From Actinomycetales bacterium (lineage in GTDB: Bacteria; Actinomycetota; Actinomycetes; Mycobacteriales; Mycobacteriaceae): a stretch of DNA of 5,079 nucleotides. Both the position numbers and the translations under genes were made by a program. The stretch spans positions 1 to 5,079 of the forward strand of contig DUTZ01000032.1 in NCBI GenBank assembly GCA_012841845.1, given 5' to 3'. Below the pieces are notes generated by a model. It worked only from the letters and a program-made list of their open reading frames with translations. It was not told where the DNA came from and did no database searches. Below, in pieces: positions 1-4,594 of the stretch; position 1 is the stretch's first letter, and each line of letters begins with the position of its first letter.

Positions 1-39
1 CGGGCGCGGCGACGCGCGCGCGGGCCGGCCTGAGGACCG

Positions 40-63
40 CGCCCGGTCGCCCCGCGCCGGGCG
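40..63. terminator. GC-rich stem-loop after the RAM-domain gene
   Basis: CGCCCGG (40-46) can pair perfectly with CCGGGCG (57-63) around a 10-nt loop. The hairpin begins 12 bp beyond the stop codon of the leftward RAM-domain gene, where a terminator would sit. It has no T-tract on either strand, so it is at best a U-less actinobacterial-type terminator. In DNA this GC-rich a 7-bp inverted repeat can arise by chance. The rest of positions 1-74 shows no gene I can support. Confidence 0.3.
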
Positions 64-74
64 GGCCCTCCGGC

Positions 75-356
75 TCAGTCGTCGTAGCCGAGGGAGAACG
101 CGGCCTCGAGGTCGTGCTTGGACAGCGCGCGGAACGCGATGTGCGTCTCGGTGTCCACCACGCCCGGCACCTTGTTGAGCTTGTCCGCGACGATCTCCGC
201 GACGTCGTCGTTGCGGCGGGCGCGGACCAGGACGATGAGGTCGATCGTCCCGGTGACCGAATACACCTCGGAGACGCCGTCGATCGCCGCGATGGCCTCG
301 GCCACCTCGGGGATGCGCGGGGTCTCGGCGTGGACAAACACGATGGCGGTGATCAT
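75..356 (-). CDS. Stand-alone Lrp/AsnC ligand-binding (RAM) domain protein
   Basis: This 93-residue protein consists only of the C-terminal ligand-binding, oligomerising domain of Lrp/AsnC regulators. The pattern is a first beta strand (residues 2-9), a helix (about 14-25), the GVSEVYSVTGTIDLIVLVRA hairpin (27-46) with the Gly and Asp typical of the family, a second helix (about 49-61), and the closing strand GVVDTETHIAF (65-75). No helix-turn-helix precedes it, and full Lrp proteins are about 150 residues. It therefore should not bind DNA by itself. Known stand-alone members form dimers or higher oligomers that bind amino acids, and many are still annotated as transcriptional regulators. The start ATG lies 6 nt after a TAACCT hexamer and has no Shine-Dalgarno sequence, which suggests a leaderless mRNA. 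It is divergent from the AIM24 gene. The family call is firm; ligand and partner are unknown. Confidence 0.93.
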   Translation of the reverse strand: MITAIVFVHAETPRIPEVAEAIAAIDGVSEVYSVTGTIDLIVLVRARRNDDVAEIVADKLNKVPGVVDTETHIAFRALSKHDLEAAFSLGYDD

Positions 357-362
357 GGGGCC

Positions 363-368
363 AGGTTA
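363..368 (-). promoter_or_regulatory. -10 element for a leaderless RAM-domain mRNA
   Basis: On the minus strand, TAACCT (368 to 363) matches the actinobacterial -10 pattern TANNNT. It ends 6 nt before the ATG at 356, so the transcript would start at or next to the A of the start codon. No convincing -35 hexamer is seen 16-19 bp upstream; GGTCAC at 391-386 is the closest position and is weak. Confidence 0.6.
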
Positions 369-395
369 CGTCCCCCGGGGTTCACGTGACCGGCG

Positions 396-401
396 TAGCG
401 T
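396..401 (+). promoter_or_regulatory. -10 element for a leaderless AIM24 mRNA
   Basis: TAGCGT fits TANNNT and ends 8 nt before the ATG at 410, a spacing that puts transcription start on or next to the start codon. There is no Shine-Dalgarno sequence between it and the gene. The -35 region is not recognisable. It lies 27 bp from the oppositely directed -10 element at 363-368. Confidence 0.55.
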
Positions 402-409
402 GTGCGCCC

Positions 410-1117
410 ATGATCTACGGTGACCTCTTCGAGGCGAGTCGCGAGACGCAGACCGACCGGCCGTTCGCCCTGCAGAACTCCAAGATGCTCAAGGTGCTGG
501 TGCAGGACCAGCCCGTCATGGCCCGCCTGGGGTCGATGGTCGCCTACCAGGGGCAGATCGGCTTCGAGCACGCCGGCCACGGCGGGCTCGGCAAGATGTT
601 CAAGGCGGCCGCCACCGGCGAGGGCGTGCCGCTCATGCGGTGCACCGGTCACGGCGAGCTGTTCCTCGCCGACTCCGCCGCCGAGGTGCAGGTGCTCTAC
701 CTGGAGAACGACGAGATCTCGGTCAACGGCGCCAGCGTGCTGGCGTTCTCGGCCGGCATCGAGTGGGACATCCAGCGCATCAGCGCGCGCGGGGCGGCCC
801 TCACGGGCGGGCTCTACAACGTCTCGATGCGGGGGACCGGCTTCGTCGCCGTCACCACCAAGGGCGTCCCGGTGGCGCTCGACGTGGCCTCGGCGCCGAC
901 CTTCGCCGACGCGCAGGCCGTGGTCCTGTGGACCGCGGGCGTGCGGATGGACGTCAAGGTGGACACCGGCGGCCTGCGTTCGATGATCCGCGGCGGCACC
1001 GGCGAGACGCTGCAGATGGCGTTCGGCGGCCGGGGCGTGGTGATCGTGCAGCCCGCCGAGAACGTGGCGCAGGACGCCGGCGAGCAGAGCGGGTCCTCCG
1101 GCGGGCTCTTCGGCTGA
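410..1117 (+). CDS. AIM24 family protein (TIGR00266/DUF124 type)
   Basis: This 235-residue soluble protein belongs to the AIM24 family, a beta-rich fold related to the TRAP-like domain. The yeast member Aim24 is mitochondrial and affects cristae organisation. The bacterial members have no settled biochemical role. Visible family segments are MVAYQG (43-48), GEGVPLMRCTGHGELFLA (70-87), ISVNGASVLAFSAGIEWDI (103-121), GTGFVAVTTKG (142-152), VLWTAGVRMDVKVD (172-185) and GETLQMAFGGRGVVIVQP (198-215). A flexible Gly/Ser tail (about 222-235) ends in GGLFG. There is no signal peptide or membrane segment. I chose the ATG at 410 because the homologous part starts with MIYGDLFE and a -10 hexamer lies 8 nt upstream. 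The in-frame GTG at 386 would add eight residues and lies upstream of that -10. It converges on the isomerase gene with a 28-bp gap. Confidence 0.92.
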   Translation: MIYGDLFEASRETQTDRPFALQNSKMLKVLVQDQPVMARLGSMVAYQGQIGFEHAGHGGLGKMFKAAATGEGVPLMRCTGHGELFLADSAAEVQVLYLENDEISVNGASVLAFSAGIEWDIQRISARGAALTGGLYNVSMRGTGFVAVTTKGVPVALDVASAPTFADAQAVVLWTAGVRMDVKVDTGGLRSMIRGGTGETLQMAFGGRGVVIVQPAENVAQDAGEQSGSSGGLFG

Positions 1118-1122
1118 GGAGG

Positions 1123-1135
1123 CGCCGGGCCGGCG
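1123..1135. terminator. Short GC hairpin between convergent genes
   Basis: CGCCG (1123-1127) pairs with CGGCG (1131-1135) around a 3-nt loop, in the 28-bp gap between the stop codons of the AIM24 gene and the isomerase gene. Its place fits a bidirectional terminator. The stem is only 5 bp and no T-tract follows, so the support is weak. Confidence 0.2.
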
Positions 1136-1145
1136 GGGCCGCGCG

Positions 1146-1520
1146 TCAGCTCATGTTCTCCGGGGTCCAGTAGGCGCGCATCGAGGAGACCTTGCCCTGC
1201 TCGTCGTGGGTCATGAGGTCCCACACGTCGATCGTGGCGCTGGAGTTCTCGTCGAAGTGGGTCGTGATCTCGAAGTGGAACAGCAGGTCGTTGCCGCACA
1301 CGCGGGCCTCGTGCAGGGTGGCATCGATCTTCAGCGCGGTGACGGTGGCGTAGAACTCGCGGACCGCGGCCTTGCCCTCGTGCACGGTGCCGCCGCCCAC
1401 CGGGTCCTCCACGGTGGCGTCCTCGGCGTAGAGGTCCATGATCGTCTCGAGGTCGCCGGCGGCGAGCCCGGCGATGTAGGCGTCGGCGGTGGCGCGGATC
1501 TGCTCGGGGGTGGGGCTCAT
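1146..1520 (-). CDS. Ketosteroid isomerase-like protein (SnoaL/NTF2-like fold)
   Basis: A 124-residue protein of the NTF2-like superfamily. It resembles the true steroid delta-5-3-ketoisomerases (EC 5.3.3.1) rather than generic SnoaL-like proteins. These enzymes move the double bond of 3-oxo-delta-5 steroids to the conjugated delta-4 position. From remembered Pseudomonas KSI sequence, LYAEDATVEDPVG (30-42) matches the segment carrying the catalytic base, and DVWDLMTHDEQG (98-109) plus AYWTPENMS (116-124) match its C-terminal half. The active-site set is present: Tyr15 (Tyr16 in P. putida), Tyr31, Asp39 (general base Asp40), Tyr57, Asp101 (Asp103) and Trp118 (Trp120). Length is close to the usual 125-131. 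The start is set by AAGGA (1532 to 1528), 7 nt before the ATG. A KstR-type palindrome lies 57 bp upstream. A different small hydrophobic substrate remains possible. Confidence 0.88.
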   Translation of the reverse strand: MSPTPEQIRATADAYIAGLAAGDLETIMDLYAEDATVEDPVGGGTVHEGKAAVREFYATVTALKIDATLHEARVCGNDLLFHFEITTHFDENSSATIDVWDLMTHDEQGKVSSMRAYWTPENMS

Positions 1521-1572
1521 GGTGGGGTCCTTCCGGGGAGGTCGGCTCGGGTGTGACGACGAGGTGACCCCG

Positions 1573-1578
1573 AGCCTA
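1573..1578 (-). promoter_or_regulatory. Possible -10 of the isomerase promoter
   Basis: TAGGCT on the minus strand (1578 to 1573) fits TANNNT. It would give a start near 1566 and a 5' UTR of about 46 nt carrying the AAGGA ribosome binding site. It touches the palindrome at 1577-1590, so a bound repressor would cover it. No good -35 is visible at the normal distance, so the call is tentative. Confidence 0.4.
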
Positions 1579-1590
1579 GAACGTGTTCTC
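1577..1590. promoter_or_regulatory. KstR-type operator (TnnAACnnGTTnnA)
   Basis: The plus strand reads TAGAACGTGTTCTC. Seven of the eight fixed positions of TnnAACnnGTTnnA, the KstR motif known from mycobacterial cholesterol-catabolism promoters, are present; only the final A is replaced by C. The core AGAAC-GT-GTTCT (1578-1589) is a perfect 5-bp inverted repeat. KstR is a TetR-family repressor released by a cholesterol-derived CoA thioester. The site overlaps the putative isomerase -10 element and lies about 70 bp upstream of the transporter's predicted start, so the isomerase is the more likely target. Other TetR proteins bind related AACnnGTT palindromes, and kstR itself is not in the window. 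Confidence 0.62.
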
Positions 1591-1614
1591 GTTTCGCGGG
1601 GGCCGGATGGGCAC

Positions 1615-1630
1615 TGTGAGTTGCGTCACC
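1615..1630. promoter_or_regulatory. CRP/GlxR-type binding site at the transporter promoter
   Basis: TGTGA-N6-TCACC matches nine of ten fixed positions of TGTGA-N6-TCACA, the site of cAMP receptor proteins, including actinobacterial Crp and GlxR. It covers the -35 hexamer of the promoter in front of the sugar transporter and is centred about 33 bp before the predicted start. That position fits repression, or activation from a different start, better than classical -41.5 activation. A second, overlapping palindrome, GTGAG-N9-CTCAC (1616-1634), also exists, so another regulator could be the true reader. Confidence 0.5.
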
Positions 1631-1649
1631 TCACGCGCGGGCCTACGCT
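1621..1649 (+). promoter_or_regulatory. Sigma-70-type promoter of the sugar transporter
   Basis: TTGCGT (1621-1626) and TACGCT (1644-1649) are separated by exactly 17 bp, which fits the housekeeping promoter pattern TTGNNN-N17-TANNNT. Transcription would begin near 1656 and give a 5' UTR of about 44 nt. This is the best complete promoter in the window. Its -35 lies inside the CRP-type site. Confidence 0.6.
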
Positions 1650-1699
1650 CCCCTCACCACGTGTAGCGGGCCCGACGGGCCGGAGGGACGGGGAGCGCC

Positions 1700-3136
1700 A
1701 TGTCCGACGCGAACACCGCGGAACGACCGGCTGACGAGGAGGAGTCGTTCCACACCGGGCGCGTCGTCGTGCTGGCGGCGGTGGCCGCCCTCGGCGGCCT
1801 CCTCTTCGGCTTCGACACCAGCGTCATCAACGGTGGCGTGGGCGCCATCCAGGAGACCTTCGGGATGGGGGCCGCGCTCACCGGCTTCACCGTCTCCTCG
1901 GCCCTGCTCGGCTGCATGGTCGGCGCCTACGTCGCCGGGCGCCTGGCCGACCGGTGGGGGCGGACGCGGGTCATGGTGCTCGCGTCGGCGCTCTTCACCG
2001 TGAGCGCCCTGGGCTCCGGCTTCGCGTTCGGTGCGTGGGACCTCATCCTCTGGCGCGTGGTCGGCGGCCTCGGCGTGGGCGCGGCGTCGGTCATCGCGCC
2101 CGCCTACATCGCCGAGGTGGCGCCGCCCGGGATCCGTGGCCGGCTCGGTTCGCTCCAGCAGCTGGCGATCGTCTCCGGCATCTTCGTGGCCCTGCTCTCC
2201 GACGCCTGGCTCGCAGGCGCGGCCGGCGGCGCGATCGAGGACCTGTGGCTGGGCGCCGCCGCCTGGCGGTGGATGTTCTGGGCCGAGCTCGTCCCGGCCG
2301 TGGCGTACGGCGTGCTCGCGCTCATGATCCCCGAGTCGCCCCGCTACCTCGTGGCCAACGGGCTCGTCGACGAGGCCAAGAAGGTCCTGCGGTCCATCCA
2401 GGACCGCGGCGTGGACTCGCGCATCGCCGAGATCCGCAGGACCGTGCGCCAGGACGAGAAGCGCTCCGTCCGCGACATCTTCCGGCCCGGCGGCACCAAC
2501 CTCCTGCCGATCGTGTGGGTGGGCATCGCCCTGTCGGTGTTCCAGCAGCTCGTCGGCATCAACGTCATCTTCTACTACTCCACCACGCTGTGGCAGGCCG
2601 TCGGGTTCTCCGAGGAGGACGCGCTCACCCAGTCCGTCATCACCTCGGTGACCAACATCGTCGTCACGCTCGTGGCCATCGCGCTCATCGACCGGATCGG
2701 TCGGCGCCGGCTGCTCATCACCGGCTCGGCGGGCATGACGATCTCGCTCGGCGTCATGGCGCTCATGTTCAGCCAGGCCACCATGGCGCCCGGCCCCGAC
2801 GGCGAACTCGCCCCGCAGCTCGGCGACACGCAGGGGCTCGTCGCACTGATCGCGGCCAACGCCTTCGTCGTGTTCTTCGGCATGTCCTGGGGCCCGGGCG
2901 TATGGGTGCTGCTCGGCGAGATGTTCAACAACCGCATCCGCTCCACCGCGCTCGGGGTGGCCGCGGCCGCCCAGTGGCTGGCCAACTTCGCCGTCTCCAC
3001 CACGTTCCCGTCGATGGCCGAGCTGAGCCTGTGGTTCACGTACGGCTTCTACGCCGTGGCCGCGCTGCTCTCGCTGCTGTTCGTGGCGAAGTTCGTCCCG
3101 GAGACCATGGGCCGGTCGCTCGAGGACATGGAGTAG
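1700..3136 (+). CDS. MFS sugar porter family sugar/H+ symporter
   Basis: A 478-residue inner-membrane transporter with 12 predicted helices (about 22-42, 60-81, 89-110, 114-136, 150-170, 190-210, 268-290, 311-331, 338-358, 380-405, 414-435, 444-465) and a central cytoplasmic loop (211-265). Sugar porter signatures are GFDTSVINGG (37-46), GRLADRWGRTR (80-90), RVVGGLGVGAAS (119-130), PESPRYL (211-217), QQLVGIN (282-288), DRIGRRR (331-337) and the C-terminal PETMGRS (467-473). By comparison with E. coli XylE, Asp39 is the proton-coupling residue, which argues for symport. Gln154, Gln282, Gln283, Asn288, Trp402, Gln425 and Trp426 line the sugar site. The exact sugar (glucose, xylose, inositol or other) cannot be read from these. 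GGGGAG (1690-1695) lies 4 nt before the ATG, with GGAGGG further up. No sugar-catabolic gene is adjacent. The stop is 15 bp from the convergent GyrI-like gene. Confidence 0.93.
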   Translation: MSDANTAERPADEEESFHTGRVVVLAAVAALGGLLFGFDTSVINGGVGAIQETFGMGAALTGFTVSSALLGCMVGAYVAGRLADRWGRTRVMVLASALFTVSALGSGFAFGAWDLILWRVVGGLGVGAASVIAPAYIAEVAPPGIRGRLGSLQQLAIVSGIFVALLSDAWLAGAAGGAIEDLWLGAAAWRWMFWAELVPAVAYGVLALMIPESPRYLVANGLVDEAKKVLRSIQDRGVDSRIAEIRRTVRQDEKRSVRDIFRPGGTNLLPIVWVGIALSVFQQLVGINVIFYYSTTLWQAVGFSEEDALTQSVITSVTNIVVTLVAIALIDRIGRRRLLITGSAGMTISLGVMALMFSQATMAPGPDGELAPQLGDTQGLVALIAANAFVVFFGMSWGPGVWVLLGEMFNNRIRSTALGVAAAAQWLANFAVSTTFPSMAELSLWFTYGFYAVAALLSLLFVAKFVPETMGRSLEDME

Positions 3137-3151
3137 CGGCCGGCCGGCATC

Positions 3152-3769
3152 TCAGGCCGCGTCGTCGGGCTGCCGCGTGGGGCAGTAGAGGTCGGTGCGC
3201 AGGGTGGCCGGGTCCATGTCGGGCCGGGGTTCGGTGACGTAGCACTCCCAGAACGGCATCCCCGGCGCGCGGCCCCTCCCGCCGATGCCCGCCATGAGCC
3301 GGCCCCAGGCCTCGCCCAGGGCGTCGTACCCACCCACGTGGCTCATCACCGCGATGTCGCCGGCCGGCAGCTCGGACGGCACGATCCGCAGCCCGCCGCC
3401 CGCCGGGCCGTCACCCTCCCCCGGCTCGTCGTGCGCGGGGACCGCCGCGAGCGGGGCGGCGAGGCGCTCGCCCAGCGGGAAGCCGATCTCCACGTCCGCC
3501 ACCGCGTCCGGCCCCTCGGTGAGCCGGGTGTACAGGGCGAACGGCGGCCCGGCCGGCGTGATGCCGCGCGCGAACAGCTCCGGGAAGGCCTGTCCGAAGG
3601 CGGCGTCGAAGAGCCCGGCGATCGAGGACATGCGCACGCCCGCCGCGCGCACCACCGCGGTCGGCACCGCCGGGGCCGCGATGATCCGCACCTCGGCGAC
3701 CGGCTCCGGCCCCAGGTCGGGGTAGCCGGGCGGGGGCGGGGTGGAGCCGGGTGACGACGAGGACGACAT
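3152..3769 (-). CDS. GyrI-like effector-binding domain protein
   Basis: A 205-residue protein with an unstructured Ser/Pro-rich start (1-22) followed by a GyrI-like/AraC-effector-binding domain. Typical parts are VAEVRIIAAPAVPTAVVRA (25-43), FPELFARGITPAGPPFALY (62-80), VEIGFPLG (93-100), LPAGDIAVMSHVGGYDALGEAWGRL (134-158) and the closing MPFWECYVTEP with DPATLRTDLYCP (171-181 and 186-197). Glu175 sits where this fold carries the acidic residue that contacts cationic ligands in BmrR. There is no HTH, so it is a stand-alone binder of small molecules or proteins, not a regulator in itself. Some such proteins hydrolyse cyclopropanoids or protect gyrase; neither role can be assigned here. I chose the ATG at 3769 because a CAGACT hexamer lies 7 nt upstream. 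An in-frame ATG at 3820 would add 17 residues and run into the divergent promoter. Confidence 0.85.
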   Translation of the reverse strand: MSSSSSPGSTPPPPGYPDLGPEPVAEVRIIAAPAVPTAVVRAAGVRMSSIAGLFDAAFGQAFPELFARGITPAGPPFALYTRLTEGPDAVADVEIGFPLGERLAAPLAAVPAHDEPGEGDGPAGGGLRIVPSELPAGDIAVMSHVGGYDALGEAWGRLMAGIGGRGRAPGMPFWECYVTEPRPDMDPATLRTDLYCPTRQPDDAA

Positions 3770-3776
3770 GGCGTCC

Positions 3777-3782
3777 AGTCTG
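3777..3782 (-). promoter_or_regulatory. Likely -10 for a leaderless GyrI-like mRNA
   Basis: CAGACT on the minus strand (3782 to 3777) resembles TANNNT with C in place of the first T. It ends 7 nt before the ATG at 3769, which has no Shine-Dalgarno at a usable distance. The nearest GGAG is about 14 nt upstream. No clear -35 is seen. Confidence 0.4.
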
Positions 3783-3811
3783 CTCCGCGGGAGGGGCGTA
3801 CGCGGGGAGAA

Positions 3812-3840
3812 CTGACGCATCCGCGCGGGCGTGCCAGGCT
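3812..3840 (+). promoter_or_regulatory. Promoter of the UlaG-like hydrolase, leaderless
   Basis: CTGACG (3812-3817) and CAGGCT (3835-3840) are 17 bp apart, and the -10 ends 6 nt before the ATG at 3847. The transcript would start at the start codon. The GGGG just before the ATG is too close to act as a ribosome binding site. Confidence 0.5.
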
Positions 3841-3846
3841 GGGGTC

Positions 3847-4509
3847 ATGACGGCACCGGCACTCACCCTGACCAAGCTCGAGCACGCCTCGGTGGTGCTC
3901 GCCTCGGACCGCGCGCGGATCCTCGTGGACCCCGGGAACCTGGGCACGCCCAACGACCCCGGGGCGTTCGACGCGATCCTGCTCACCCACCACCACCCCG
4001 ATCACGCCGCGCCGGAGTTCCTCCGCGACGCGCTCGCCGCCGGCGTCGACGTGTACGGACCGGCCGACGCCGGCGAGGAACTCGGCCTGGCGGGCGCCGA
4101 CCGGGGCGGCGCGCACTGGCACCCCGTCGAGGCGGGCGAGACCTTCTCGGTGGGCGACGTCCCCGTCGTCGTCGCCGGGTCGATCCACGCCGAGATCCAC
4201 CCCGACGTCCCCGGGCCGCAGAACCGGGCGTTCCTCGTGGGCGACGGCGTCTTCGTCACCGGCGACGAGCACCCGCTGCCGCCCGCACCCGCGAGCGTGC
4301 TGGTCACGCCCATGAACGCGCCGTGGCTCGCCGCGCCCGCGCTCGTCCGCTACGTGCGGCGGGTGCGGCCGCGGCTCGTGTTGGGCGTGCACGAGGGCTT
4401 CCTCAATCCCGCCGGGCTGCGCGTGGCCGACCGGCTGCTCGGCATGCTCACCGCGGAGGGCGCCGACGCGGCGCGACGGCTCGAGGTGGGCGAGGAGATC
4501 AGCCTCTGA
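3847..4509 (+). CDS. MBL-fold metal-dependent hydrolase, UlaG-like
   Basis: A 220-residue cytoplasmic protein of the metallo-beta-lactamase superfamily, nearest to the UlaG-like (COG2220-type) branch. It has the opening strands LTLTKLEHASVVL (6-18) and ARILVDPG (23-30), then the motif HHHPDH (48-53), read as His48-x-His50-x-Asp52-His53. Further ligands are His114 in GSIHAEIH, Asp140 in VFVTGDEH and His182 in LGVHEGFLNP, so the full di-metal set is present and the protein should be an active hydrolase. Substrates in this branch range from ascorbate-6-phosphate lactone to phosphoesters and cannot be chosen here. The upstream extension to the GTG at 3751 was rejected: it would cover the whole divergent promoter region, and family similarity begins after the ATG at 3847. 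It is divergent from the GyrI-like gene, with 77 bp between starts. Confidence 0.9.
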   Translation: MTAPALTLTKLEHASVVLASDRARILVDPGNLGTPNDPGAFDAILLTHHHPDHAAPEFLRDALAAGVDVYGPADAGEELGLAGADRGGAHWHPVEAGETFSVGDVPVVVAGSIHAEIHPDVPGPQNRAFLVGDGVFVTGDEHPLPPAPASVLVTPMNAPWLAAPALVRYVRRVRPRLVLGVHEGFLNPAGLRVADRLLGMLTAEGADAARRLEVGEEISL

Positions 4510-4527
4510 CGGCGGCGTCCCGCCCTG

Positions 4528-4557
4528 CCCTGCACCGGCGGCCCTGCCCCGGCGGCC
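4528..4557 (+). repeat. Two-copy 14-bp tandem repeat
   Basis: CCCTGCACCGGCGGCC (4528-4543) is followed by CCCTGCCCCGGCGGCC (4542-4557). They overlap by two bases, so the period is 14 bp with one mismatch. The repeat lies in the 85-bp gap between the two MBL-type genes, and its second copy provides the left arm of the hairpin at 4550-4572. It looks like a small local duplication in GC-rich spacer DNA. Confidence 0.6.
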
Positions 4558-4572
4558 GGATGCGGGCCGCCG
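4550..4572 (+). terminator. Strong GC stem-loop after the UlaG-like gene
   Basis: CGGCGGCC (4550-4557) pairs perfectly over 8 bp with GGCCGCCG (4565-4572) around a 7-nt loop, 40 bp after the stop codon at 4509. It is the strongest hairpin in the window and sits where a terminator would end the UlaG-like transcript before the next gene's own promoter. No T-tract follows, as is common for proposed actinobacterial terminators. Confidence 0.42.
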
Positions 4573-4582
4573 CCGCGCGCGG

Positions 4583-4588
4583 GACACT
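4583..4588 (+). promoter_or_regulatory. Possible -10 for a leaderless zinc-ribbon gene mRNA
   Basis: GACACT keeps the A at position 2 and the T at position 6 of TANNNT and ends 6 nt before the ATG at 4595. The spacing matches the other leaderless candidates, but the first base is poor and no -35 is clear. The -35 zone would fall inside the hairpin at 4550-4572. Confidence 0.3.
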
Positions 4589-4594
4589 CGGGGC

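Noticed and set aside
1..33. Possible tail of a rightward gene ending in TGA at 31-33
   Set aside because: Only ten codons are visible and they are Arg/Ala-rich with no recognisable motif, so nothing supports coding over chance.
386..409. Upstream GTG start for the AIM24 protein
   Set aside because: The extra eight residues are not part of the family, and the GTG lies before the TAGCGT -10 element.
3137..3151. Palindrome GCCGGCCGGC between the convergent transporter and GyrI-like genes
   Set aside because: It is a 10-bp self-complementary run without a loop, so it cannot form a proper terminator hairpin, and such runs are frequent in DNA of this composition.
1954..3237. A 427-codon plus-strand frame within the transporter gene
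   Set aside because: It is the shifted frame of the MFS gene. Its translation is almost only Arg, Ala, Gly, His and Pro, while the other frame gives a perfect sugar porter.
3770..3820. Upstream ATG start for the GyrI-like protein (222 residues)
   Set aside because: It lacks a ribosome binding site, adds 17 unconserved residues, and would overlap the promoter of the divergent hydrolase.
3751..3846. Upstream GTG start for the UlaG-like hydrolase (252 residues)
   Set aside because: The extension would overlap the first codons of the divergent gene and has no family similarity; the ATG at 3847 has a promoter at leaderless spacing.
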